Shown here one piece after another: positions 29,360-36,929 of a stretch of DNA of 37,448 bases. The notes under the pieces were generated by a model. It saw nothing but the letters and a program-made list of their open reading frames with translations, made no database searches and was not told where the DNA came from. The stretch spans positions 1-37,448 of the forward strand of contig JBOHRE010000028.1 in assembly GCA_050732635.1 (NCBI GenBank). The letters are read 5' to 3'. The stretch comes from JBOHRE01 sp050732635 (lineage in GTDB: Bacteria > Gemmatimonadota > Gemmatimonadetes > Longimicrobiales > RSA9). Every line of letters begins with the position of its first letter. The stretch's first letter is position 1. The translations under genes were made by a program, and so were the position numbers.

Positions 29360-32029
29360 TCACTCCGCTCGCAGCGCCTCCGCAGGATCCACCCCGCTCG
29401 CCCGTCGCGCCGGAACCCAGCACGCGAGCAGGGCCACGGCCAGCAGCACCCCGACCACGGTCGCATAGGTAACCGGGTCGCCGGCCGAGACGCCGAAGAG
29501 CAGGCTTCCGAGCACGCGTCCCGTCGCGAGCGCGCCTCCCACGCCGAGAGCAAGCGCGATCGCGACGATGCCCATTCCCTGACCCACGACCATGCGGCGG
29601 ACGTCGGAACGCTCCGCGCCGAGCGCCATCCGGATGCCGATCTCGGCGGTACGTCGCGCTACGGTGAACGCGAGCACACCGTAGAGGCCGACCGCCGAGA
29701 GCGACAGCGCCACGAGCGCGAATAGCAGCTGGAGCAGCATGGAGAAGCGCTGGGTCGCCGTGGCATCGGCAACGGCCTGCTCCATCGTGCGCACCTGGTA
29801 GAGGGGAACCGACGGGTCGAGCGCGTGAACCTCGCGCCGGATCGCGCTCACCAGCGATGTCGGCTCGGTTGACGTGCGGACGGTGAGGGTCATCGACCAA
29901 AAGGGGCCCGCCGTGCGCGGAGTCTGCGCGTGCGCGAGGTACAGCGCGCCACGGGCCGCTGGACGGTCCAGCTCCCCGTAGCGCACGTCCGGCAGCACCC
30001 CGATGACTTCCGCGAAGGGCTGGTCGTCCCAATCCAGACGGATCCGGCCGCCGAGGGCGCTTCGTCCAGGCCAGTAGGCCCGCGCGAGCGACTCGCTCAC
30101 CATCGCGAGCAGAGGTGCGTCCATCCCATCCCGCTCCTCAAAGGCGCGCCCCTCCAGGAGCGGGATCCTCATTGCAGCGAAATAGCCGGGCGTCACCACC
30201 TGCACGTCGCCGATCGGCCGTGGGGCGTCCCCGGGGTTGACCCAACCCTCGACCTCGATGTCGCTCGCGTTGAGTCCACCCGCGAGAGGCGCCTCGCGCG
30301 CCGCTCCGACCGCGATGACGCCCGGAAGAGACGCGATCTGCGGCAGCAGCGATTCGTAGAAGCCGACCACCTCACGACCTTCGGCGTACTTCAGTGACGG
30401 AATGGTCAACGAGGCCGCGAGCACGCTCTCGGTCCTGAAACCCGGATCGACCGCCATGAGCCGGCGGAAGCTCTGGAGCAGCAGCCCCGCGGCCACCAGC
30501 AACACTACGGCGAGAGCGGTCTCCGAAACGACGAGGAGCTGTCGCAGCCGGATGCGCTTGCGCCCTGCCGTCCCGCTTCGCCCTTCCTCACGCAGCACCC
30601 CCTGGAGATCGGCCCGACGCGCATGAAGAGCGGGGACCAGCCCGAACAGGATGCCGGCGCCCACTGTCACGATGGTCGTGAACGCCAGCACGGTGACGTC
30701 CATCGTGATCTCGTCGAGCCGCGGAAGGTCGGCGGGTGCGACCCCGCGCAGCGCTACCACCCCCACATACGCCAGCGCCATGCCGGCCAACCCGCCCGCC
30801 CCCGCCATGACGAGGCTCTCCGTAAGGAGCTGCGAGATGAGTCGCCGCCGGCCCGCGCCGAGTGCGGTGCGCAGTGACATCTCGCGCGCGCGCTCCTCGG
30901 CCCGGACCAGGAGCAGGTTCGCCACGTTCGCGCAGGCGATCAGCAGCACCAGCGCCACCGCGCCCAGCATCACCCAGAGCGTACGGCTCACGTCGCCCAC
31001 GATCTCGGTGCGGAGAGAGCGGAGATAGGCGGGGTGCCACTTGTGGAAGTTGAACGAAGGGTCTGCGGTGAAGCGCGCGATCAGGGCGGCCAACTCAGTT
31101 TCGGCCGCCGCGAGCGTCACCCCCGGGCGCAGGCGCCCAACGATCGAAAAACTGTGATTCCCGCGGTTCTGGAGATTCCCCGGCGTGAACGCGAGCGGCA
31201 GCCACAAGCGGACGTCGCGCGTCGGGAAGCCGAATTCGGGCGGCATGACACCCACGACGGTGCGCGGAACCCCGTCGAGCCGCACGGTCCTCCCGATCAC
31301 CTGCGGGTCCCCCCCGTAACGGCTCATCCAGAATGCATGACTCAGCACGGCCACCCCGTCTGATCCCTCCTGGCCGTCTTCCGCGGTGAACGTGCGGCCC
31401 AGCAGCGGCTCGATCCGGAGCGCTGGAAAGAGATTCCAGGTAGCGAAGGCGACCTCCACTCGCTCCGGCTCGCCGCCGTCCTGCGTGACCGTGGCGGTGC
31501 CGTCCCGGAAAGCGGCCAGCTGCTCCCACGATCGGCTATGGTCGCGGTATGCGACGTACTCGGGCGGCGAGGATGCGAAGTCCACGAAGCCGAAGCTCGG
31601 AGCCCGAAGCAATAGAACCGCCAGGCGTTCGTCCTCGGGGAACGGCAGAGGCCGGAGCAGCACCGAGCGGACGACGCTGAACACCGCCGTGTTCGCGCCG
31701 ATGCCGAGCGCGAGCGTGAGCACGATCACCGTCGCGAAGCCGGGTCTGCGTCGTAGCATCCGGAACGCGTAGCCGAAATCCCTCGCGAGTCCTTCCATCG
31801 TCCCCTTTGGCTCGCCGTGAAGCCCGCGCGTCCACAGGCGGCGGGGCGGATAGTGAACTGCCGCCCAGAAGAGCTGGCGCGCGTACCACAGGCCGGCCGA
31901 AGCACGGCCCCTTCGGACCCGCTCGGCGTATAGCTCGTCGAGATCCCCGAGCAGCCCGTCCCGCACGGGGCCTGGCGGAAGGACCCAGCTCAGCAGCCAC
32001 CGCAGGATCGACGGAGGAGCGGGGTTCAT
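29360..32029 (-). CDS. ADOP-family (MacB/FtsX-like) ABC transporter permease
   Basis: An 889-residue inner-membrane permease of the ADOP type (duplicated orphan permease, first defined in Acidobacteria). It starts with a short prefix domain (about 1-75, VRDGLLGDLDELYAERV) that family members share when paired with padR. It then has two MacB-core/FtsX units. Visible membrane helices include GFATVIVLTLALGIGANTAVF near residue 100, VMLGAVALVLLIACANVAN, AGGLAGMALAYVGVVAL, a segment ending GILFGLVPAL, LAVVLLVAAGLLLQSF, VALSLSAVGLYGVLAFTVA, IALALGVGGALATG and VVGVLLAVALLACWV. No ATPase domain or gene is nearby, hence orphan. Substrate unknown. Its start overlaps padR by four bases. Confidence 0.92.
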   Translation of the reverse strand: MNPAPPSILRWLLSWVLPPGPVRDGLLGDLDELYAERVRRGRASAGLWYARQLFWAAVHYPPRRLWTRGLHGEPKGTMEGLARDFGYAFRMLRRRPGFATVIVLTLALGIGANTAVFSVVRSVLLRPLPFPEDERLAVLLLRAPSFGFVDFASSPPEYVAYRDHSRSWEQLAAFRDGTATVTQDGGEPERVEVAFATWNLFPALRIEPLLGRTFTAEDGQEGSDGVAVLSHAFWMSRYGGDPQVIGRTVRLDGVPRTVVGVMPPEFGFPTRDVRLWLPLAFTPGNLQNRGNHSFSIVGRLRPGVTLAAAETELAALIARFTADPSFNFHKWHPAYLRSLRTEIVGDVSRTLWVMLGAVALVLLIACANVANLLLVRAEERAREMSLRTALGAGRRRLISQLLTESLVMAGAGGLAGMALAYVGVVALRGVAPADLPRLDEITMDVTVLAFTTIVTVGAGILFGLVPALHARRADLQGVLREEGRSGTAGRKRIRLRQLLVVSETALAVVLLVAAGLLLQSFRRLMAVDPGFRTESVLAASLTIPSLKYAEGREVVGFYESLLPQIASLPGVIAVGAAREAPLAGGLNASDIEVEGWVNPGDAPRPIGDVQVVTPGYFAAMRIPLLEGRAFEERDGMDAPLLAMVSESLARAYWPGRSALGGRIRLDWDDQPFAEVIGVLPDVRYGELDRPAARGALYLAHAQTPRTAGPFWSMTLTVRTSTEPTSLVSAIRREVHALDPSVPLYQVRTMEQAVADATATQRFSMLLQLLFALVALSLSAVGLYGVLAFTVARRTAEIGIRMALGAERSDVRRMVVGQGMGIVAIALALGVGGALATGRVLGSLLFGVSAGDPVTYATVVGVLLAVALLACWVPARRASGVDPAEALRAE

Positions 32030-32355
32030 GCGTCCCCGAGCGCGGTCTCGAGTCCTTCCCAGACCCGGAGCAGCACGTCGCGGTGCTCGGCGAGCGCGCG
32101 CACCCCTTCCGGCGTGACCTCGACGAACCGCTTGGGCCGTCCTCCTCGTTGGGGATCCGGCTCGCCCATCCGACTGACCAGATAGCCTTTGCGCTCGAGG
32201 CGGTCGAGCGTGACATAGAGCGCGCCACCCTGCACCTGCCGGCCCGCGCGCGCCTCGAGCTCCCGCACCAGCTCGGCGCCGTAGCCGTTCTCGAGGCGCA
32301 ACGCCGTCGCCAGCACCAGCTGCTCGAACTCACCGAGAAAGGCTCGTTCCGTCAT
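32026..32355 (-). CDS. PadR-family transcriptional regulator
   Basis: A 109-residue PadR protein: FEQLVLATALRLENGYGAELVRELEARAGRQVQGGALYVTLDRLERKGYLVSRM (winged helix with the GALYVTLDRLERKGYL recognition region), PKRFVEVTPEGVRALAEH wing and the C-terminal dimerisation helix. PadR regulators next to ADOP permeases are a standing pair. The ATG at 32355 is chosen from the conserved start; longer upstream frames lack similarity. Overlap ATGA with the permease implies coupled translation. A dyad upstream is a candidate autoregulatory site. Confidence 0.9.
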   Translation of the reverse strand: MTERAFLGEFEQLVLATALRLENGYGAELVRELEARAGRQVQGGALYVTLDRLERKGYLVSRMGEPDPQRGGRPKRFVEVTPEGVRALAEHRDVLLRVWEGLETALGDA

Positions 32356-32380
32356 GGCTCTGTCCGGCAAGAGAGCTTCT

Positions 32381-32413
32381 CTACTTACTAGGGTTGTCAA
32401 CCTAATGATGTAG
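32381..32413. promoter_or_regulatory. Imperfect 33-base dyad upstream of padR
   Basis: Centred on T32397, the two 16-base arms match at 11 positions, with a perfect 11-base core GGTTGTCAACC (32392-32402) and CTAC/GTAG ends. A minus-strand TTGACA (32395-32400) lies within it but has no good -10 at 17 bases. It is 26 bases upstream of the padR start, a normal place for PadR autoregulation; use by PadR is inferred. Confidence 0.45.
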
Positions 32414-32443
32414 GGATGGCGCCGGCAAGGTTGGAAGGTCCGC

Positions 32444-32596
32444 GTGCCTTCCGTCAGCAGACATCTGGCTCGAGACCCCGCCGGCGCGACCGTATCAGTT
32501 CTCCGTGAGATCGTCGGCAAGGAGGAGGTCGACGGACCGCTTAGCCTTGTGGACGTCCGGGCCGATGAAGAGATTATCGCAGCGGACACGTTGTAG
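32444..32596 (+). CDS. Possible small ORF of unknown function
   Basis: A 50-codon frame beginning at a GTG. It ends VDVRADEEIIAADTL with an acidic, protein-like composition, just upstream of hicB. I do not recognise a family. It may be the tail of a decayed gene, since the surrounding region is AT-richer and contains the second hicBA pair, or simply chance. No good ribosome site is visible. Confidence 0.2.
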   Translation: MPSVSRHLARDPAGATVSVLREIVGKEEVDGPLSLVDVRADEEIIAADTL

Positions 32597-32623
32597 GCAT
32601 CAAACGCTTCTGAGGTGGTGCCC

Positions 32624-32845
32624 ATGAAGACCTACGAGTTCACTGTCGTGATTGAGCGGGACGAAGACGGCCGTTTCGTGGCCATCGTTCCAGCGCTGCA
32701 GGGTTGCTACACGGAAGGCGATACCGAGCAAGAAGCTCGGGATCTCGTCGAGGACGCGATTCGGCTTCACATCCAAGATCGGATCGAGAGAGGAGAGCCG
32801 ATCCACGAGGAAGTGGGAAGCTCGCGGGTGCGAATCGCCGTATGA
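32624..32845 (+). CDS. hicB: HicB-family antitoxin (second locus)
   Basis: A 73-residue HicB antitoxin: YEFTVVIERDEDGRFVAIVPALQGCYTEGDTEQEARDLVEDAIRLHIQDRIERGEPI, a textbook HicB/UPF0150 domain with the LQGCYTEGDT turn. It is the short form with no DNA-binding extension. GAGGTGG at 32612-32618 lies five bases before the ATG at 32624; the GTG at 32615 is an alternative. Its stop overlaps the hicA start (ATGA). Confidence 0.9.
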   Translation: MKTYEFTVVIERDEDGRFVAIVPALQGCYTEGDTEQEARDLVEDAIRLHIQDRIERGEPIHEEVGSSRVRIAV

Positions 32846-33060
32846 ACCCTCGCCTGCGCTCCATGACCGCGCCAGAGGTGGTGCGGATCTTGGAGCGGCA
32901 TGGCTTCGAGCGAGTCCGTCAGTCCGGTTCCCACCTTGTCCTCCGCCACGCCGATGGGCGCCGTACCACGGTGCCCATGCACAAATCCAAGGACCTTGGT
33001 CGCGGTCTTCTCAGCCGCATCATGAAGGACGCTGACCTCTCAATAGAAGATCTCACCTGA
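32842..33060 (+). CDS. hicA: HicA-family toxin (second locus)
   Basis: A 72-residue HicA toxin with catalytic His31 in QSGSHLVLRH and the conserved TVPMHKSKDLGRGLLSRIMKDADLSIEDL tail. It cleaves mRNA unless bound by HicB. It overlaps hicB by four bases, so the two are coupled. It differs clearly from the HicA at 7785 (different spacing and tail), so the two loci are not a recent duplication. The 203-base gap that follows (33061-33263) shows no gene I can support. Confidence 0.92.
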   Translation: MNPRLRSMTAPEVVRILERHGFERVRQSGSHLVLRHADGRRTTVPMHKSKDLGRGLLSRIMKDADLSIEDLT

Positions 33061-33263
33061 GCGTCACGAGCCGGGGGCTCGTTATCGTTGAGATGGCAAG
33101 TCCGCAACATCGACCAGTGTTCTCGTCTGGCGATAACATGAAGGGCGCAGGATCGCCTCCTCCCCCGCCATGAGCCGAGCGCCCGTAAGCGTCGCGAGTC
33201 GTGTGAACGTATGGATCCCAGTCAACGATCGCTTCCAGCCGTCTGTCATGAGAACCGAGCGCG

Positions 33264-33770
33264 ATGGTTAGAACGTGCGGCTTGCCAGCTGTTGTCGACC
33301 AGTCGACGCGGGTTCTCGTGCTCGGAACCATGCCGGGCGGCCGCTCGCTCGCCGCAGGGCAATACTACGCGCACCGGCAGAATCGCTTCTGGCGCATCAT
33401 GAGCCGCGTTCTGGGGCGCGACTTCGACGTGGATTATGCGCGTCGGACAGGCTTGCTGCTGCAGGCGGGTGTCGGCCTCTGGGACGTGCTGGAGTGCTGT
33501 GAGCGTCCCGACAGCAGCCTGGATGCGAGGATCGTGCGTGGCTCGGAGGTCCCGAACGACTTCCGGACGTGTCTCGATGATCACCCGAGCATCCGGGCAT
33601 TCGCGCTGAACGGAACGAAAGCCGCGCAGCTCTTCGAGCGCCTCGCCCCTGTGCCCGTCGCTTCCCGGGTGGACATGCTGCGCCTGCCGTCGACGAGCCC
33701 GGCGAATACCAGGATCAGTCTGGACCAACAGGTCGAGCAGTGGCGGCGGCTTGCGCCGTTTCTCGAATGA
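33264..33770 (+). CDS. Hypoxanthine-DNA (deoxyinosine) glycosylase, UDG superfamily
   Basis: A 168-residue cytosolic base-excision-repair enzyme of the uracil-DNA glycosylase superfamily, family 6 (HDG) type. Motif 1 is VLVLGTMPGGRSLAAGQYYAHRQNRFWRIM near the N-terminus; the central GVGLWDVLECCERPDSSLDARIV and FALNGTKAAQLFERL fit the family; motif 2 is LPSTSPAN near residue 145. These enzymes remove hypoxanthine formed by adenine deamination. The ATG at 33264 has only a weak ribosome site. It is not obviously in an operon with its neighbours. Confidence 0.85.
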   Translation: MVRTCGLPAVVDQSTRVLVLGTMPGGRSLAAGQYYAHRQNRFWRIMSRVLGRDFDVDYARRTGLLLQAGVGLWDVLECCERPDSSLDARIVRGSEVPNDFRTCLDDHPSIRAFALNGTKAAQLFERLAPVPVASRVDMLRLPSTSPANTRISLDQQVEQWRRLAPFLE

Positions 33771-33862
33771 ATCAACCGGACAGCCGAGTGGTTCGACCTT
33801 GACCCGCCGGAAGACCGTAGCCCAAGGCCGTGCCGTTCGCCGATCTGGAACCTGGAGGCTGC

Positions 33863-35848
33863 ATGTCCCGCGCACCGAGTCGCTCGAAGGCGAGCCTGCT
33901 GGCACTCACGCCACTACTGCTGGTCCCTGGCGCGGCCGCCGCGCCGAGCAGCGCCAGCGCGCCGGCGGCACACGAGACCCCCGCCCCCGCCCCCGCCCCG
34001 TTCGAAGACTACGTCACTCCGGTCGGCCGGCTGCACAACGGTGTGCTGCGCGTCACGCTCGACGCCGGGCAGGCCGAGTGGCGGCCGTGGGGCGCGGACG
34101 GCCCGTCGCTCATGGCGAATGCCTTCGCGGCCGATGGCGCGGCGCCACGCATTCCCGGGCCGTTGATCCGGGTCACTGCCGGTACGCCGGTGCACGTCAC
34201 GCTGCGCAATACCCTGTCGGACACGCTGGTGGTGCGCGGACTGCGCGACCGCAGCCGGACGCGACCGCCGGGAGCCGCGCCGTTCGGCGGGCTCGTGCCG
34301 GATCCGGTGACGGTGCCGCCGGGCGACGTCGCCCAGGTGCACTTCACGCCGACGGTGCCAGGAACGTACTGGTACTTCGGCCGGGTGCTGCGACCGGTGG
34401 CGCCGGGCCGGCAGCGACCGGTCTTCTCGGTGACGCGCGGCCCGTTCACGGGCGTGCTGATCGTGGACTCGCCGGACGCGCCGCCGCCGGCGGCGGAGCG
34501 GATCTTTCTGATCACGCACTGGGCGGACCGCGGGCTGCCGGGGTCGTGGCAGCCCGGGATCCGCTTCATGATCAACGGCCGCTCGTGGCCGCACACCGAG
34601 CGGCTCGCGTACGCGCAGGGCGACACGGTGCACTGGCGCGTGATCAACGCCACCGGCCTTGCCCACCCGATGCACCTGCACGGCTTCCACTTCAGCATCG
34701 CCGCGCGCGGTGATCAGTGGCGCGAGGACGTGTACGCCGCGGATGCGCGGCCACTCGCGGTCACCGAGAGCCTGGACCCGGGGCAGACCATGCGCATCGC
34801 GTGGGTCGCGAAGGAGCCCGGAAACTGGATCTTCCACTGCCACCTGATGCGGCACATGTCGTGGCTGCAGACGGCGGCGCTCGAGCAGGCGCCGTCGCCC
34901 CACCACGGCAGCGTCGCTGCGCGTGACCCGCTGGGCGGCATGGTGCTCGGCATCACGATCGCGCCGCGGCCGGATCATGTTGCCCCGAGTGCGACGCCGC
35001 GGCGTCGCATCCCGCTCCACATCGGCATGCGGTCCGGTGTCTTCGGCGACGCGCCCGCGTACGGCTTCGTGGTGCAGGAGGATGCCGCGCCGCCCGCGCC
35101 GGACTCGGTGCGCTTCCCCGGCAGCCCGATCGTGCTCTGGCGGGGCGAGCCGGTGGAGATCGTGGTGCACAACCGCGCCGACGTCGCGCTCGGCGTGCAC
35201 TGGCACGGCCTCGAGCTGGAGAGCCGGGGCGATGGCGTGCCGGGCTGGAGCGGCTCGCCGGGCGCCGTGATGCCGGCCGTCGCACCCCGTGACTCGTTCG
35301 TCGTGCGCATGACGCCGCCTCGCGCGGGCACGTTCATGTACCACGTGCACAGCGAGCCCGGCCATCAGCTCGCGCAGGGGTTGTACGGCCCGTTCCTGGT
35401 GATGGAGCCGGGTGCCGAATGGGATCCCGACACCGACCGCCTGCTGCTGCTCGGCTCGCTGGGCGCCGAGCTGGACGCGCCGCCGGCGGTGAACGGCGAG
35501 CTCGACCCGGACGCGCTGGAGTTCGCGGCGGGCACGACCTACCGGCTGCGCGTCATGCACATCAGCCCCGACGACGACAAGCGCGTGAGGCTGCTGCGCG
35601 GCGAGCAGCCCGTCGAGTGGCGTGCGGTGGCGAAGGACGGCGCCGACCTGCCCGCGTCCGCGCTGCGCGTGACGCCCGCCGCACTGCGCATCGGCGTCGG
35701 CGAGACCTACGACTTCCTGTGGACGCCCGCGCAGTCGGAGGCGCTGACGCTGGAGATCGTGACCACGTTCAGCATCGGCCCGCCGAATTTCGAGCGGCCG
35801 GGCGCACCGCCGCCGGATACGATGCGCATCCCGATTCGCGTGCGCTAA
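33863..35848 (+). CDS. Multicopper oxidase with reversed order of copper motifs
   Basis: A 661-residue exported protein (signal ALTPLLLVPGAAAA). All four copper motifs of a multicopper oxidase occur, but the pair normally found last comes first: HPMHLHGF (His268) and HCHLMRH (His325, with the type 1 Cys) in the first half; HWHGLE (His446) and YHVHSEPGH (His494) in the second. The true N-terminal cupredoxin region has the equivalent spots as VRGLRDR (about 124) and YWYFGR (about 169), without copper His. The position for the type 1 axial ligand after HCHLMRH appears to be Leu. Oxidises an unknown substrate outside the cytoplasm with O2 reduction. GGAGG precedes ATG 33863. Confidence 0.88.
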   Translation: MSRAPSRSKASLLALTPLLLVPGAAAAPSSASAPAAHETPAPAPAPFEDYVTPVGRLHNGVLRVTLDAGQAEWRPWGADGPSLMANAFAADGAAPRIPGPLIRVTAGTPVHVTLRNTLSDTLVVRGLRDRSRTRPPGAAPFGGLVPDPVTVPPGDVAQVHFTPTVPGTYWYFGRVLRPVAPGRQRPVFSVTRGPFTGVLIVDSPDAPPPAAERIFLITHWADRGLPGSWQPGIRFMINGRSWPHTERLAYAQGDTVHWRVINATGLAHPMHLHGFHFSIAARGDQWREDVYAADARPLAVTESLDPGQTMRIAWVAKEPGNWIFHCHLMRHMSWLQTAALEQAPSPHHGSVAARDPLGGMVLGITIAPRPDHVAPSATPRRRIPLHIGMRSGVFGDAPAYGFVVQEDAAPPAPDSVRFPGSPIVLWRGEPVEIVVHNRADVALGVHWHGLELESRGDGVPGWSGSPGAVMPAVAPRDSFVVRMTPPRAGTFMYHVHSEPGHQLAQGLYGPFLVMEPGAEWDPDTDRLLLLGSLGAELDAPPAVNGELDPDALEFAAGTTYRLRVMHISPDDDKRVRLLRGEQPVEWRAVAKDGADLPASALRVTPAALRIGVGETYDFLWTPAQSEALTLEIVTTFSIGPPNFERPGAPPPDTMRIPIRVR

Positions 35849-35863
35849 TCGCCGGTTACACGC

Positions 35864-35892
35864 GCGGGCGGCCGCGCCTGCGAACCGCCCGC
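35864..35892. terminator. Hairpin between convergent genes
   Basis: GCGGGCGG (35864-35871) pairs with CCGCCCGC (35885-35892), extendable through flanking ACACG/CGTGT. A 12-base palindrome GTGTGCGCACAC follows at 35894-35905. It lies in the 62-base gap between convergent stops at 35848 and 35911. No T-run, so a terminator role is inferred. Confidence 0.4.
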
Positions 35893-35910
35893 CGTGTGCG
35901 CACACCTGCA

Positions 35911-36201
35911 TCAGCGACTGACCGCTGCTGCCTCCGCGGTCACCGGCTCGACGATCTGGTGCACGCGCGCGATCAGGTCGGCAGGGAAGCCGCCCTGCCG
36001 CGCGTGGGCCAGCACCATCTGCTCGTCCGGCGCGACGTAGATGCAGTAGAACCTGTCGTCCGTGACGTAGCTGTGGATCCACTGGATGCTCGGACCGAGG
36101 CCGTGCAGCACGGCGCAGGAGCGCTGCGCGATGTCCGTGATCTGCTCCGGTGACAGCTGGCCGGCGCCCGGAATTTCCCGCTCGATGATGTACTTCGGCA
36201 T
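35911..36201 (-). CDS. DUF4242 (SCO4226-like) small protein
   Basis: A 96-residue protein of the DUF4242 family: MPKYIIEREIPGAGQLSPEQITDIAQRSCAVLHGLGPSIQWIHSYVTDDRFYCIYVAPDEQMVLAHARQGGFPADLIARVHQIVEP. A Streptomyces member (SCO4226) has been reported as nickel-binding; the structure is a ferredoxin-like dimer. Whether this one binds metal is not shown. GAGGAAG precedes the ATG. It starts 25 bases after the unknown lipoprotein gene in the same direction, so probably co-transcribed. Confidence 0.88.
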   Translation of the reverse strand: MPKYIIEREIPGAGQLSPEQITDIAQRSCAVLHGLGPSIQWIHSYVTDDRFYCIYVAPDEQMVLAHARQGGFPADLIARVHQIVEPVTAEAAAVSR

Positions 36202-36226
36202 GGCTTCCTCGCGGTTCCGGTTGGGT

Positions 36227-36805
36227 CTACTGCGCGAAGGCGCAGGACACGGTCGGGTTCCAGTCGGCGAAGATGCCGGCCGGGTTGTGCTTCCAGACCC
36301 AGGCGTGCAGCACCCACAACCCGACGGCCTCGTTGCGATGGAAGTCGATGCCGTGCAGCGCCGGCGGCTCGGCGGCAGTCCACGCGGTGAACGGCACGAT
36401 GTACTCGACTGCGACGAGGCGCAGCCGCCCGTTCTTCTGCGGTTCGTAGACCAGCAGCTCGGGCGCGAACTCCTGGGGTGTCCCATCGATCAGACTCACG
36501 TTTCCGTAGTGATACCCCATGCCGCCGGTCCCGGGTAACTCCAGGCACCCGGTGATCTGGGTGTCCCACCCCGCGGCGGCGGCGGCATCGATCCGGTGGA
36601 ACGCCGCCGTCGCATTCCGGAGCCCGGCCAGCCAGCGCGACACCTCCGGCCCCTGGGCTGTATTCGCGTGTGCCGTGTGCGGGACGACTGCCTCCGTCCG
36701 ATCCGCGGCGAACGGTTCGCTATCCCGAGCATCGCAGGCGGCGAGGCCGGTCAGCACCAGCGTGGCAGCGGTGGCAAGGCCATACAGCGTGCTGCGTTCT
36801 CTCAT
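36227..36805 (-). CDS. Conserved lipoprotein of unknown function
   Basis: A 192-residue lipoprotein (signal LATAATLVLTGLAAC). The mature part contains several strongly protein-like segments: FHRIDAAAAAGWDTQITGCLELPGTGGMGYHYGN, PELLVYEPQKNGRLRLVAVEYIVP and LWVLHAWVWKHNPAGIFADWNPTVSCAFAQ, with several His and two Cys that could bind a metal or form a disulfide. I recall similar proteins of unknown role but can name no family. AGGAGG precedes the ATG at 36805. It leads a two-gene unit with the DUF4242 gene, and is divergent from a BTAD regulator 125 bases away, a likely controller. Confidence 0.75.
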   Translation of the reverse strand: MRERSTLYGLATAATLVLTGLAACDARDSEPFAADRTEAVVPHTAHANTAQGPEVSRWLAGLRNATAAFHRIDAAAAAGWDTQITGCLELPGTGGMGYHYGNVSLIDGTPQEFAPELLVYEPQKNGRLRLVAVEYIVPFTAWTAAEPPALHGIDFHRNEAVGLWVLHAWVWKHNPAGIFADWNPTVSCAFAQ

Positions 36806-36929
36806 GGGACCTCCTGGGTAGTGAGGGTGGCGGCCGACCTTGCCGCCATTCGTCGTGGCGCTGCACATTGCAACGGCGGCATCGTCCGGCCGTCGTCCCG
36901 TCGTCGCCTCCCTCTCGCCTGATTGCATC

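Noticed and set aside
27737..29725. Long plus-strand open frame (662 codons) opposite the GH20 gene
   Set aside because: Same antisense effect; it crosses two genes with real motifs and has no ribosome site or domain.
33914..36082. Long minus-strand open frame (722 codons) opposite the multicopper oxidase
   Set aside because: It is Arg/His-rich without any recognisable domain and mirrors the coding strand of a well-supported gene.
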